From contig JAFDFZ010000027.1 in the NCBI GenBank assembly GCA_019309565.1, positions 1 to 46,502 of the forward strand: DNA of 46,502 nt. Direction: 5' to 3'. This DNA is from Deltaproteobacteria bacterium. Its GTDB lineage: Bacteria; Desulfobacterota; Desulfobacteria; Desulfobacterales; SURF-15. Under the pieces are notes generated by a model that saw only the letters and a program-made list of their open reading frames with translations, was not told the DNA's origin and ran no database searches. This document shows positions 16,143 through 24,315 of this stretch, in pieces; within the stretch, counting starts at the first letter, position 1, and each line of letters begins with the position of its first letter. The position numbers were made by a program, and so were the translations under genes.

Positions 16143-16157
16143 ATTGACTTAAGTCAA
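16143..16157. promoter_or_regulatory. HcpR/Fnr-type operator, site 1
   Basis: The palindrome TTGACTTAAGTCAA (16144-16157), preceded by A, lies about 84 bases upstream of the HD-domain gene. The same word occurs at 19025 and 19950. TTGAC-N4-GTCAA fits the published HcpR-type consensus of deltaproteobacteria better than the FNR box TTGAT-N4-ATCAA. Confidence 0.75.
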
Positions 16158-16240
16158 GGACATTGCGTTTTTTCTGTGTTATTCTGCCTTCAGAAATTGG
16201 CTTTCATTCAAAAAGATTCATCATCAAAGGAGGAATTACC

Positions 16241-16969
16241 ATGAAGTGCCCGGGTCAAGACAGCCGGTACTGGAAACCGGGGGCCATCTTTGAGGTCAAA
16301 TGCCTCAAGTGTGGCAAAGAGGTGGAGTTTTTCAAAGATGACACATCCCGAAAATGCCAGCACTGCGGAAATCGATTCGTTAACCCGCACATGGATTTCG
16401 GTTGTGCGGCATATTGTCCCTATGCGGAACAATGCCTTGGAACCCTTCCCCCGGAGGTCGCCATGAAAAACGAGAACCTGCTGAAGGACCGGGTTGCCGT
16501 AGAGATGAAACGGTATTTCGGGCGGGATTTTAAACGAATCGGTCATGCCAGCCGTGTGGCACGATATGCAGAGAAGATCGGCAAGGCCGAAGGTGGCAAT
16601 CTTGCTGTCATCCTGACCGCAGCCTTCCTGCATGATATCGGCATCAAAGAGTCTGAGAAAAAATATCAAAGCACAGCCGCCAAATACCAGGAGCTGGAAG
16701 GACCGCCAATTGCAAGGAAGATTCTCTCCAAGCTCGGGGCCCCGGCGGTGCTGATCGACGAGGCATGCGACATCATAGGTCATCATCACCATCCGCGGCA
16801 GAATGAAACAGTAAATTTCAAATGCCTTTTCGATGCCGATACGATTGTCAACCTAGAAGAACAACATAAGGAAAACTCTATGGATACCGCCCGTTTGGAA
16901 AAGATCATCGCCAAACAATTTTTAACAGAAACCGGCGCAAACCTGGCAAGAAAAATGTTGCAGCCTTAA
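16241..16969 (+). CDS. Zinc-ribbon HD-domain phosphohydrolase
   Basis: 242 residues from the ATG at 16241, preceded by AAAGGAGGAATTACC. The N-terminus has a zinc-ribbon pair (CLKCGKE...CQHCGNR, about residues 21-42) and further cysteines (CAAYCPYAEQC, about 54-64). An HD domain follows: a histidine in GHASRV near residue 102, HD in FLHDIGIKE near 131, then GHHHHPRQ and DADTIVNLEE. HD proteins hydrolyse nucleotides or other phosphoesters with bound metals; the substrate here is unknown. The cysteine-rich front could bind zinc or an Fe-S cluster. It lies under an HcpR-type site and upstream of a ferredoxin gene (61-base gap), suggesting a nitrosative-stress role. Confidence 0.8.
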   Translation: MKCPGQDSRYWKPGAIFEVKCLKCGKEVEFFKDDTSRKCQHCGNRFVNPHMDFGCAAYCPYAEQCLGTLPPEVAMKNENLLKDRVAVEMKRYFGRDFKRIGHASRVARYAEKIGKAEGGNLAVILTAAFLHDIGIKESEKKYQSTAAKYQELEGPPIARKILSKLGAPAVLIDEACDIIGHHHHPRQNETVNFKCLFDADTIVNLEEQHKENSMDTARLEKIIAKQFLTETGANLARKMLQP

Positions 16970-16995
16970 GCACCACGGCCAGCGCAGTCAGGTTT

Positions 16996-17022
16996 ACCCC
17001 GTTGTTCAAAAATCCAAGAGGA
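16996..17022 (+). repeat. Partial match to the left end of the ~100-bp repeat
   Basis: ACCCCGTTGTT and then AATCCAAGAGG match the left end of copy 1 (12-~40) with a 3-base gap and a few changes. The right half is absent. The match overlaps the ribosome site (GAGGAGG) of the next gene. It could be a relic or chance. Confidence 0.35.
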
Positions 17023-17030
17023 GGAAAAAA

Positions 17031-17789
17031 ATGAAGGTACAGAGAAAGATCATCAAAATCGACGAGGAGCTTTGTGATGGATGCGGGCAGTGCATCATTG
17101 CCTGTGCGGAAGGTGCCCTGGAACTGATCGACGGTAAGGCCAGGGTGATCTCCGATAATCTTTGCGATGGACTGGGGGCCTGCATCGGAGAGTGCCCAAC
17201 GGGCGCTCTTGAGATTATCGAGAGGACAGCCGAAGAGTTCGATGAGCAGGCTGTGCATCAACACCTGAAGGAAAAGGAGAAAGCTCAGCAAAAACAGCCG
17301 GAACCAACCCTTGCCTGCGGATGTCCCTCTGCACAAATTCAAACCTTTCAGCCCGGGGCTCACTCCAAGCAACCTGTAAGAGCGCCGGCAGACATCCCCC
17401 AGGGCTCGGCCCTGAGTCACTGGCCCGTACAGATTCACCTTGTGCCCCCGACAGCACCGTTCCTTAAGGGCGCCGACCTGTTGGTTGCGGCTGACTGCAC
17501 TCCGATTGCCTATCCCAATTTTCACAGGGATTTTCTTGATGGAAAGGTAGTGATGCTGGGATGTCCAAAGTTCGATGATGCCCAGGCTTACATTCAGAAG
17601 TTTGCAGATATCTTCAAGATGGCTGGCATCAAAAGTGTCAGCGTGGTTGTGATGGAGGTTCCCTGCTGCCAGGGGCTGCCGATCATTGTGGAGAAGGGCA
17701 TGTCTGAATCAGGGAAAAAGATCCCGATCGAGAAACTGATCATCGGGGTTAAGGGTGATCTGTTGAAAAAAGAACGCATCGCCGCTTAG
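17031..17789 (+). CDS. 4Fe-4S ferredoxin-domain protein
   Basis: 252 residues, excellent ribosome site (GAGGAGG). Residues ~10-65 are a two-cluster ferredoxin fold. The first motif is complete (CDGCGQCIIAC). The second reads CDGLGACIGECP, with leucine in place of the second cysteine, a form I associate with this family. After a linker rich in lysine, glutamine and proline (about 80-125), a C-terminal domain contains more cysteines (ACGCPS, AADCTPIAY, MLGCPKFDD, EVPCCQG) that may bind another cofactor. It shares the HcpR-type upstream site with the HD gene. In Desulfovibrio a ferredoxin gene is co-regulated with hcp by HcpR, so a redox role in NO or hydroxylamine stress is a reasonable inference. 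Confidence 0.8.
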   Translation: MKVQRKIIKIDEELCDGCGQCIIACAEGALELIDGKARVISDNLCDGLGACIGECPTGALEIIERTAEEFDEQAVHQHLKEKEKAQQKQPEPTLACGCPSAQIQTFQPGAHSKQPVRAPADIPQGSALSHWPVQIHLVPPTAPFLKGADLLVAADCTPIAYPNFHRDFLDGKVVMLGCPKFDDAQAYIQKFADIFKMAGIKSVSVVVMEVPCCQGLPIIVEKGMSESGKKIPIEKLIIGVKGDLLKKERIAA

Positions 17790-17800
17790 GAAAAATAAGT

Positions 17801-17829
17801 CCCCGGTAACCCAAGGCCGGTTACCGGGG
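17801..17829 (+). terminator. Long GC-rich hairpin after the ferredoxin gene
   Basis: CCCCGGTAACC (17801-17811) pairs perfectly with GGTTACCGGGG (17819-17829). No T-run follows, so it may act as an mRNA end stabiliser or a weak terminator. Confidence 0.6.
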
Positions 17830-18506
17830 CACCTGTTCGGGTCATCTTCCGGTCCTCTTAAAAGAGAGCACTGACATGTGATGTGTCGGAAGGGTAGTGA
17901 AGCGTTCTTTTCGATTCTGCAGCTTTAAAATTGGTATCAATTTAGCTTTTCGAAAAATGTCCCGCACCGGAGAGATTCTCTTTTTCCTTGGTGAACAACT
18001 TGAAAAACAAGGGCTCGCCCTAATTTTCTCAGACAGCTTACCGATTCCAAAAGGGAATCTCTACGTTGGCGGCGCGGTACGGTCCATAACCGTAGTTTTC
18101 AGATGGCCAAAATGTTAGCGAAATTGTAATATTTCCTGGATTTCCTTCTAAATTGTCGAAACGTATAACCCGCCTTAATAAATCGAAGAGAGCCTTTTCT
18201 TGCGAACCAGTTCGAGTTTTCCCTATGAAAAAAACAACCTCACCTGTGGCTGGAGTTGACGATCTGCGGATTCTCAATTTATACTATTCAGTAATTTGCC
18301 CACAGAGGCTTCTTTACCAGCAGATAATCGCTGTTTGATGACAAAACAGAAGCCGCACGTTATCTGCGCTCACCACTTTACCGTTGATTTCGGCCTCATT
18401 AACCTTTTGTGCTTCCGTTAGCGGTGTAAAGGAGTTGGGATTCTGAGGGCAATCACCATCTCAATTTCTCTCTGAAATGGGATAGGAAAGGTAAGTGGGG
18501 CGATAC
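17830..18506. other. Gene-poor stretch with possible coding debris
   Basis: No intact gene is convincing in these ~680 bases. On the minus strand, 18038-18277 is open (79 codons) and around 18320-18450 a short frame reads LTEAQKVNEAEINGKVVS before hitting stops. Both look like remnants of real coding sequence but match nothing I recognise. No repeat or RNA gene is evident. Confidence 0.3.
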
Positions 18507-18728
18507 CTATATGACGGCCTCAACACTCAGGATTTCCGGTATTTCTTTTTTCAAATATTGCTCAACGCCCTGTTTTAAAGTCATTTGAGACATGGGACAT
18601 CCGCCACATGCGCCGGTCAATCGTACCCGTACAATACCATCTACTATCTCTACAAGCTCTATATCTCCACCATCAGCCTGGAGCATCGGTCGAATTTCCG
18701 CCAATGCTTTTTCAATTCGCTCCTGCAT
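18507..18728 (-). CDS. NifU C-terminal-domain Fe-S scaffold protein
   Basis: 73 residues, ribosome site AAGGAGGCTTTAAG on the minus strand. The whole protein is a NifU-like C-terminal domain: IRPMLQADGGDIELVEIVDG followed by VRVRLTGACGGCPMSQMTLK with the CxxC that holds a transferable [4Fe-4S] cluster between two subunits. Stand-alone versions of this length (Nfu type) deliver clusters to apo-proteins. It lies alone between the ferredoxin operon and the HcpR-like gene. Given the many Fe-S proteins here, a repair or delivery role after NO or oxygen damage is a reasonable inference. Confidence 0.9.
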   Translation of the reverse strand: MQERIEKALAEIRPMLQADGGDIELVEIVDGIVRVRLTGACGGCPMSQMTLKQGVEQYLKKEIPEILSVEAVI

Positions 18729-19023
18729 CTTAAAGCCTCCTTAAAGTATCGGAAGATTTTAGTACTAATATCCGATCTAATTTTTATTTAGATAATTGCC
18801 ACAATGTGACATTAATGTCAATGGAATTATTCCCTGCACAGCAATTCTCGATGAAATTCGGGTAATAAGACGCAATGGGGGTACTTCTTCACCAGTTCCA
18901 CACGCCTTCAAAATGTGGTTATTGCGGCTAATTGTAAAGCATTTCACATTCATCCAGAATTTGCTGGTTTGACTTATGACCCACTGATTGATATGAAGTA
19001 TATCACAGAGGTGGGTGATGAAC

Positions 19024-19038
19024 ATTGACTTAAGTCAA
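19024..19038. promoter_or_regulatory. HcpR/Fnr-type operator, site 2
   Basis: TTGACTTAAGTCAA at 19025-19038, preceded by A, lies 29 bases before the start codon of the Crp/Fnr-type regulator gene. This position suggests autoregulation, probably negative at such a short distance. The rest of 18729-19023 has no gene. Confidence 0.75.
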
Positions 19039-19067
19039 GGATTTTGAATTTTTTTTAAGCTTCTTTT

Positions 19068-19757
19068 ATGGATCCAAAAGAACCGATCGGATCGATACCT
19101 CTTTTCCGGGAACTTCCTGACCGACAGCGAAGGGCACTTGCTTCCCTGGTGGTGGATAAGCCATACAAACGAGGGGAAACGGTTTTTTCAGAGGGAGATG
19201 AGGGATCGGGGTTTTACGTCATCATCTCAGGGCGCGTAAAAATATTCAAGTTTTCTCCGGACGGAAAGGAACAGATCCTTCATATTTTCGGTCCAGGTGA
19301 TCCGATCGGCGAGGCTGCAATGTTTGCCGGAAAGCCTTTTCCGGCAAATGCGGCAGCGCTTGAAGAAAGCCGGCTTTTCTTCTTTTCACGGATTGAATTC
19401 ATGCGGCTTATCAAACAAGACCCGACCCTGGCAATGAACATGCTTGCAGTACTGTCCCAGCGATTGCAACGGTTTGCAGCACTCATCGAGGATCTTTCCC
19501 TAAAAGAGGTTCCCGGAAGGCTGGCCGCATATCTGCTTTATTTGAGCGCACAGAGGCCGGCAAAAGAAACACTGCAGTTTGACATTTCCATGAAACAACT
19601 CTCAAGCTTGCTCGGCACCATTCCAGAGACTCTATCCAGAATCGTTACCAGAATGAACAAAGCAGGGTTAATCCGATCTGAAGGTTTTCGGCGAATCCGG
19701 ATCATGGATCCGGCCAGCCTGAAAGAGCTGGCATCCGGTAAAAGACGCCTTGATTAG
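19068..19757 (+). CDS. hcpR: Crp/Fnr-family regulator, HcpR-like
   Basis: 229 residues. A cyclic-nucleotide-binding-type beta barrel (about 10-125: YKRGETVFSEGDEGSGFYVI, then HIFGPGDPIGEAAMFAGKPF) is followed by a dimer helix and a Crp-type winged HTH. The recognition segment is KQLSSLLGTIPETLSRIVTR, whose E..SR trio is the base-contacting set of this family. There is no N-terminal cysteine cluster as in FNR. HcpR proteins sense NO, with heme in characterised members, and control hcp and NO-detoxification genes. The self-operator and the identical sites near the NO reductase support this call. No ribosome site is obvious before the ATG. Confidence 0.75.
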   Translation: MDPKEPIGSIPLFRELPDRQRRALASLVVDKPYKRGETVFSEGDEGSGFYVIISGRVKIFKFSPDGKEQILHIFGPGDPIGEAAMFAGKPFPANAAALEESRLFFFSRIEFMRLIKQDPTLAMNMLAVLSQRLQRFAALIEDLSLKEVPGRLAAYLLYLSAQRPAKETLQFDISMKQLSSLLGTIPETLSRIVTRMNKAGLIRSEGFRRIRIMDPASLKELASGKRRLD

Positions 19758-19837
19758 ACGTCCCGGAATTTCACAAGATATTGAAACTATCATATTACCA
19801 AGGACTGTATCGAAATCCTATACATCCGGAATAATGT

Positions 19838-19866
19838 CTGCCTGTGCGCTTCCGCATAGAGACAGG
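19838..19866. repeat. Dispersed hairpin repeat, copy B
   Basis: A 29-base imperfect palindrome beginning CTGCCTGTGCG and ending AGACAGG. It is related to the copy at 11257-11286 in inverted orientation. It lies in the gene-free interval 19758-20143, which otherwise holds operator site 3 and several short AGGTTT-type direct repeats before the next gene. Confidence 0.5.
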
Positions 19867-19947
19867 TAATATTGGCCTCTGGTCAACTGAGAGCAGAGCG
19901 AAACAAAGTTCTTAATATTGATAACAATAACCAATTTTTTTCGATTT

Positions 19948-19965
19948 CATTGACTTAAGTCAATG
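19948..19965. promoter_or_regulatory. HcpR/Fnr-type operator, site 3 (18-bp perfect palindrome)
   Basis: CATTGACTTAAGTCAATG is perfectly palindromic over 18 bases, the most symmetric of the three sites. It lies about 180 bases upstream of the MoaD/ThiS-fold gene and ~560 upstream of the NO reductase gene. With no other gene between, both may be read from here. Confidence 0.75.
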
Positions 19966-20143
19966 ACCACAAAGTGGTTATCGGGTAGATAGGTGCTCGA
20001 TGAATCGGAGAGGTTTTCTACCTGAACCGAAACAGCGAGGTTTGTTGAACTGCGCTCTGCGCCTTCCTTGGGGCTGTAAGGCCTTCACTGTTTAAGGTTT
20101 GACCTTGTTGGAGGTTTAGGTTTACCCCTGTTTGAGGTTAAAG

Positions 20144-20416
20144 ATGAAACCATATGCGGATATTTATCTGTTTGGATCTCTTAAGGAGACTTTTGCCGGT
20201 GAGCTGGCAGCACCGATTCGATTGGATCTGAAAGAGCCCAAGCCAATCATGGATATTGTACGAAACTTCAATATCGACCCCGACGCGGTGCAATTGGCCA
20301 TGCTTAATTTCAGGGCTGTCTCTATGGAAACGACTGTAAATCCCGGCGATCGCATTTCGCTTTTTCCCCGGGAATATCCAATATTTTCCGACTGGAAGGA
20401 TTTACGGTTCAGGTAA
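20144..20416 (+). CDS. MoaD/ThiS-fold protein without the C-terminal di-glycine
   Basis: 90 residues from the ATG at 20144 (GAGGTTAAAG upstream); a TTG at 20132 is possible. The pattern is that of a beta-grasp sulfur carrier: ADIYLFGSLKETF, an IRLDLKEPKPIMDIVRNF helix region, AMLNFRAVSMETTVNPGDRI and SLFPREYPIF. True MoaD/ThiS ends in GG for adenylation and thiocarboxylation; this one ends DWKDLRFR, so it cannot be a normal sulfur carrier. It sits under operator site 3, ahead of the NO reductase. A binding or assembly role for that enzyme is a guess from context. Confidence 0.7.
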   Translation: MKPYADIYLFGSLKETFAGELAAPIRLDLKEPKPIMDIVRNFNIDPDAVQLAMLNFRAVSMETTVNPGDRISLFPREYPIFSDWKDLRFR

Positions 20417-20525
20417 GCCGACAGGAAAACATTATGACGAAAAGCGGGTTTCCCCGGCTTTAAAATCCGATCGTCCGGCGAAATTAAATTTTACATTTAA
20501 AACCTAAATTTAAAGGAGGTGCAGC

Positions 20526-22799
20526 ATGTCGTTGAGTACCTTGAAATGGGCGGCCATCTTGAGCTTTATCGTGGCCATGGTGGTTCTTCTAGGAGGGGGT
20601 GTTGCCATGAAAGATCAACTACCTCCCTATCCAGGCAAAGTGGTTGATACAAACGGCAAACAACTCTTTACAAAAGCGGATATCCTGGCAGGGCAGGACA
20701 TCTATCAGCGATACGGGCTGATGGACCACGGGGCCGTATGGGGGCATGGCTCCCAGAGAGGTCCGGAGTTTTCAGCGGCCACTCTGCATTTGATGGCACA
20801 GGGGGTGCAGAATTATCTGGCCTTTCAGGAATACGGAAAACCCTATGATAAACTAGACGATATTGGAAAAGCTATCATTGACGTTAAAACCAAAAAGGAA
20901 TTTAAAACCAATCGCTATGATTCGGCCAAGGATACCCTGACTTTGACCGCAGCCCAGATCAAGGGACTTGAAAGGGCCCAGAAATACTGGGAGAAGACCT
21001 TCAAGGAAGGTGAAAAACGTTATGGGATTCTTCCAAACACCATCCTCACCGAACAGCAAAGGCAACAGATTGCCCGGTTTTTCTTCTGGACCGCCTGGGT
21101 GGCTTCCACTCTCCGCCCGGGAAAGGATTACACTTACACAAACAACTGGCCTTCGGATCGCCTGATAGGTAATGTTGCCAGCACAGAAACCTACTTCTGG
21201 TCTATCGGTGGGGTTCTCGCCCTGCTGGTGGTGCTGGGGCTGTTCGTCTACTGGATTCATCGTTACGGTATATGGTACGGAGAGGCCAAGGGGGCAGCCC
21301 TTGCCGATAAGCTCATAGACTTACCCCTGACTCCCAGCCAGCTTAAAGCGGCTAAATTCTTCGTGGTGGTGATTTTGCTGTTCCTTGTTCAGACGAGTTT
21401 CGGGGGGCTGCTTGCCCATTACACGGTCCATCCTGCAAGTTTCTTTCTTCCGTTCATTGCCAAGCTCATCCCTTACAGCTGGGCCAAGAGCTGGCATTTG
21501 CAGTTGATGGTTTTCTGGATTGCCACAACCTGGGTTGCCTCTGCCATCTATCTGGCACCTATCATTGGAGGCAGGGAGCCGCACAAGCAAGGCCTTCTGG
21601 TACAGCTGCTTTTTGGTGCAATTCTGCTGGTGGCTGTGGGCAGTCTTACAGGAGAAGTCCTTGGTATTAAAGGACTGCTGGGGAACATGTGGTTCTGGTT
21701 CGGCCACCAGGGATGGGAGTTTTTAGAACTGGGACGGCTGTGGCAGATCATGCTGTTTCTAGGCTTAATTTTCTGGCTCCTTATAGTATACCGGGCTGTG
21801 GGTACTCATTTAAAGTCCCACAAAGATGAGTTCAGTGCCCTTATCTGGTTTTACGTATTCAGTGCCGTGCTGGTGGTGGCTTTCTTCGGCTTCGGGTTGT
21901 TTTACGGCCGGGGTTCCCATCTTACCATGGCGGACTACTGGCGATGGTTTGTCGTTCATCTCTGGGTTGAGAGTATATTTGAGTTTTTCGGCATCGCGGT
22001 CATCGCCGTGCTCATGGTGGCCATGGGGCTGGCCACGGCTACGGCAGCGTTGCGAGTTGCCTATTTTACCGCCGCAATCACTTTTTTAAGCGGCATCATC
22101 GGTACCGCCCATCATTATTTCTGGTACGGCGGCCCGTCGTTCTGGGTGGGATGGGGCGCGATATTCTCGTCCATGGAACCCGTGCCCTTGATGACTCTGG
22201 TAGTACGCGGGTTGATGGAGTATCGCGATATTCGCAAGGCAGGCTATGAATTTCCATACAAATGGCCCCTGTTTTTCCTGGTGGCTTCCTCTTTCTGGAA
22301 TTTCTGGGGCGCCGGCGTATTCGGGTTTCTCATCAATCTTCCCATTATCAACTATTACGAGCACGGGACTTATCTGACCATGAATCACGGTCATGCAGCC
22401 ATGTTCGGTACCTACGGCATGCTCTCGGTCGCCCTGCTGCTGTTTTCCTGGCGCGGGCTTGTTGAAAAGGCTCACTGGAAAGACGGAATACTGAAGCTTT
22501 CCTTCTGGGGCCTTAACGGCGGCCTTTTTTTGATGACCATGGGAACGTTGCTTCCCATCGGAGCCATGCAGGTCTGGACATCCTTCAAGAATGGGCTCTG
22601 GGTTGCACGGAGTGCTTCTTTCTTTGAAAGGGGAGCGGTTTCAATTATTGGAAATCTGCGGGTGATTCCCGATGTTATCATCATCGTGCTGGGGGTAATT
22701 CCTCTGGCCTACTTTCTGCTGACAACCTATCCGAAGCTAAAGGCGATTGAAATAAAGGAAGGCGAATCCGTGTGGGAGCGTTTGGGAATTGAGTTGTAA
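20526..22799 (+). CDS. norZ: Quinol-dependent nitric oxide reductase (qNOR)
   Basis: 757 residues, ribosome site AAAGGAGGTGCAGC. An N-terminal span and a heme-less cytochrome c-like periplasmic domain (about 30-215, with GQDIYQRYGLMDHGAVWGHG) precede the twelve-helix core. Core marks include WHLQLMVFWIATTW, VVHLWVESIFEFFGIA (FeB histidine and glutamate), GTAHHYFW (two histidines), SSMEPVPL and MNHGHAAMFGTYGM. The VESIFE glutamate marks NO reductase rather than oxygen reductase. It reduces 2 NO to N2O with quinol electrons at the cytoplasmic membrane. No nitrite reductase or nosZ is in view, so detoxification is more likely than denitrification. An HcpR-type site lies upstream. Confidence 0.92.
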   Translation: MSLSTLKWAAILSFIVAMVVLLGGGVAMKDQLPPYPGKVVDTNGKQLFTKADILAGQDIYQRYGLMDHGAVWGHGSQRGPEFSAATLHLMAQGVQNYLAFQEYGKPYDKLDDIGKAIIDVKTKKEFKTNRYDSAKDTLTLTAAQIKGLERAQKYWEKTFKEGEKRYGILPNTILTEQQRQQIARFFFWTAWVASTLRPGKDYTYTNNWPSDRLIGNVASTETYFWSIGGVLALLVVLGLFVYWIHRYGIWYGEAKGAALADKLIDLPLTPSQLKAAKFFVVVILLFLVQTSFGGLLAHYTVHPASFFLPFIAKLIPYSWAKSWHLQLMVFWIATTWVASAIYLAPIIGGREPHKQGLLVQLLFGAILLVAVGSLTGEVLGIKGLLGNMWFWFGHQGWEFLELGRLWQIMLFLGLIFWLLIVYRAVGTHLKSHKDEFSALIWFYVFSAVLVVAFFGFGLFYGRGSHLTMADYWRWFVVHLWVESIFEFFGIAVIAVLMVAMGLATATAALRVAYFTAAITFLSGIIGTAHHYFWYGGPSFWVGWGAIFSSMEPVPLMTLVVRGLMEYRDIRKAGYEFPYKWPLFFLVASSFWNFWGAGVFGFLINLPIINYYEHGTYLTMNHGHAAMFGTYGMLSVALLLFSWRGLVEKAHWKDGILKLSFWGLNGGLFLMTMGTLLPIGAMQVWTSFKNGLWVARSASFFERGAVSIIGNLRVIPDVIIIVLGVIPLAYFLLTTYPKLKAIEIKEGESVWERLGIEL

Positions 22800-22977
22800 G
22801 AAAAAGCAACAGGGGTCTGCAGCGTGATTCGGTGCGTGGTCCCTTTCTATATTTGCTGCAAGAAAATGGCGAAAAGGCCGGAGCACCTGCGTGTGAAGGC
22901 CCTTGTCTGAGGAGATGAAAAAACCGCATATTCCGGTTTTCTCATTTGCGTGTTAACCCGAAAAAGGAGTATGTACC

Positions 22978-23295
22978 ATGAAGAAGGTAAATTTTTGTGA
23001 ACAGAATGATTTCAGTGACAGTGCTTTCAGGCGGTTGTTGATACATGACTCTCCGTATTTTAAAATCCTGAACTTCAATTTCAAGGCAGGCCAGGAACTG
23101 CCTGTTCACTCTCACGAGATCGAGGGTCAGGTCAGCATTGTGGTCTACGAAGGTGTCGGTGAGTTTTTGGGAAAAGGCGATGAGACGATCCCTGCAAAGG
23201 CCGGTGATGTGCTGATATGCGATATTGCAGAGCCACACGGTATCAGGGCGAAAAGCGACATGCGGGTGGTGGTGACGATCGCCCCTCCGATATAG
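22978..23295 (+). CDS. Small cupin-domain protein
   Basis: 105 residues, ribosome site AAAAAGGAGTATGTACC. A single cupin_2 barrel: GQELPVHSHEIEGQVSIVVYEG (metal-binding His/His/Glu or Gln set) and GDVLICDIAEPHGIRA with the second motif's histidine. Such small cupins bind a metal or small ligand; the substrate is unknown. It follows the NO reductase gene by ~180 bases on the same strand, so read-through is possible but not assured. Confidence 0.85.
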   Translation: MKKVNFCEQNDFSDSAFRRLLIHDSPYFKILNFNFKAGQELPVHSHEIEGQVSIVVYEGVGEFLGKGDETIPAKAGDVLICDIAEPHGIRAKSDMRVVVTIAPPI

Positions 23296-23325
23296 AGAAA
23301 AAATGAAAGCGAATGATGTTGGGAT

Positions 23326-24162
23326 CTAGAGGGCAAGATTTTCTCTGCAAAAGATAAGAGCTTTTTCAAGAGCTGTTCGACATTTTGTTTCGTCATCCGC
23401 ATCCAGTGCGTCGGGTGATGCCTCAACACTGATTACGCCGCCGTAGCCATCGATGGCCAGTTGCTGCAGAAGCCTGGCCAATGCCAGCTTGCCTTTGACG
23501 GGTGAGCGATGTTCGGTTCCGTCATAATTTGAAAGATGAAGATGAACTATCCGCTGCTTTAGGTGGGTGTAAACCTCCAGCGGATCATACCCCCAGGTGG
23601 CTACATGAGTTGTATCCAGCGTCAGGTGTGCAAAGCGACGAAGACCTTCCAGGTCGTTGAACCAATAGAGGTTTATCCTAAAGCCCAAGAACCGGTGGAC
23701 CGGCATGTTTTCAAGAGCCACTTTGATCCCGCAGGACCGTTCGATATGTTGAAGGCAGCCTTTAAGTAGAAACCGATAATATTTTCCCTGTTTAAGAAAG
23801 GGCATCGGCAGCATGAAGCGCCGGTTATTAAAAAAATTCATCTGACCCCATATGCCATATATTCTCATGGGCAGATGTGCTACAACCAGCGGCACACTCA
23901 AGTCCTTTGCCAGTTCAGCGGTTTTCTTAAGCCGCTCAATTTGTGTAAATGGCCATCCCTGAACGTCAGGAACAAAGGGGCTGTGAAATGAGACGATCGG
24001 AAGACGATGATCTGAAGAGAGGCGACGAAGATAATCGGCATGGCGGGTATCCCATCTGCCGTCTATTAACACTTCGATGCCGTCATATCCGATTTCTGCT
24101 GCCAGGGCAAACACCCGGGCGGTGCCATAGTTGTAAAGAGAACCAGTAGAAAGGGCTATCAT
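23326..24162 (-). CDS. Xylose isomerase-like TIM-barrel protein
   Basis: 278 residues from the ATG at 24162 (a TTG at 24174 would add four). It has the AP-endonuclease-2/sugar-isomerase barrel: FALAAEIGYDGIEVLIDGR, SFHSPFVPD, VVAHLPMRI, KVALENMPVH, LTLDTTHVATWG and IVHLHLSNYDGTEH, with the usual Glu/Asp/His metal ligands. Members isomerise or epimerise sugars or cut abasic sites; here the substrate is unknown. It is convergent with the cupin gene and divergent from the respiratory cluster, so its promoter region abuts that of actB. Confidence 0.8.
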   Translation of the reverse strand: MIALSTGSLYNYGTARVFALAAEIGYDGIEVLIDGRWDTRHADYLRRLSSDHRLPIVSFHSPFVPDVQGWPFTQIERLKKTAELAKDLSVPLVVAHLPMRIYGIWGQMNFFNNRRFMLPMPFLKQGKYYRFLLKGCLQHIERSCGIKVALENMPVHRFLGFRINLYWFNDLEGLRRFAHLTLDTTHVATWGYDPLEVYTHLKQRIVHLHLSNYDGTEHRSPVKGKLALARLLQQLAIDGYGGVISVEASPDALDADDETKCRTALEKALIFCRENLAL

Positions 24163-24315
24163 GGTGGTATCCAATTTATGTGATGGTTTTTAATCAAAAC
24201 CTCCGTGTGCTGTTGATTACATACCATAAATTTGATATTCACCTCAAAACACTCCTTATTGTCAACCCTACCGTGTTTTCTGGGTGTTTTTCTGATCAAG
24301 GAGCTTTAACTTGGA

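Noticed and set aside
24225-24262. FNR-like half-sites (TTTGATATTCACCTCAA) before actB
   Set aside because: The two halves do not have the TTGAT-N4-ATCAA spacing, so no operator is claimed.
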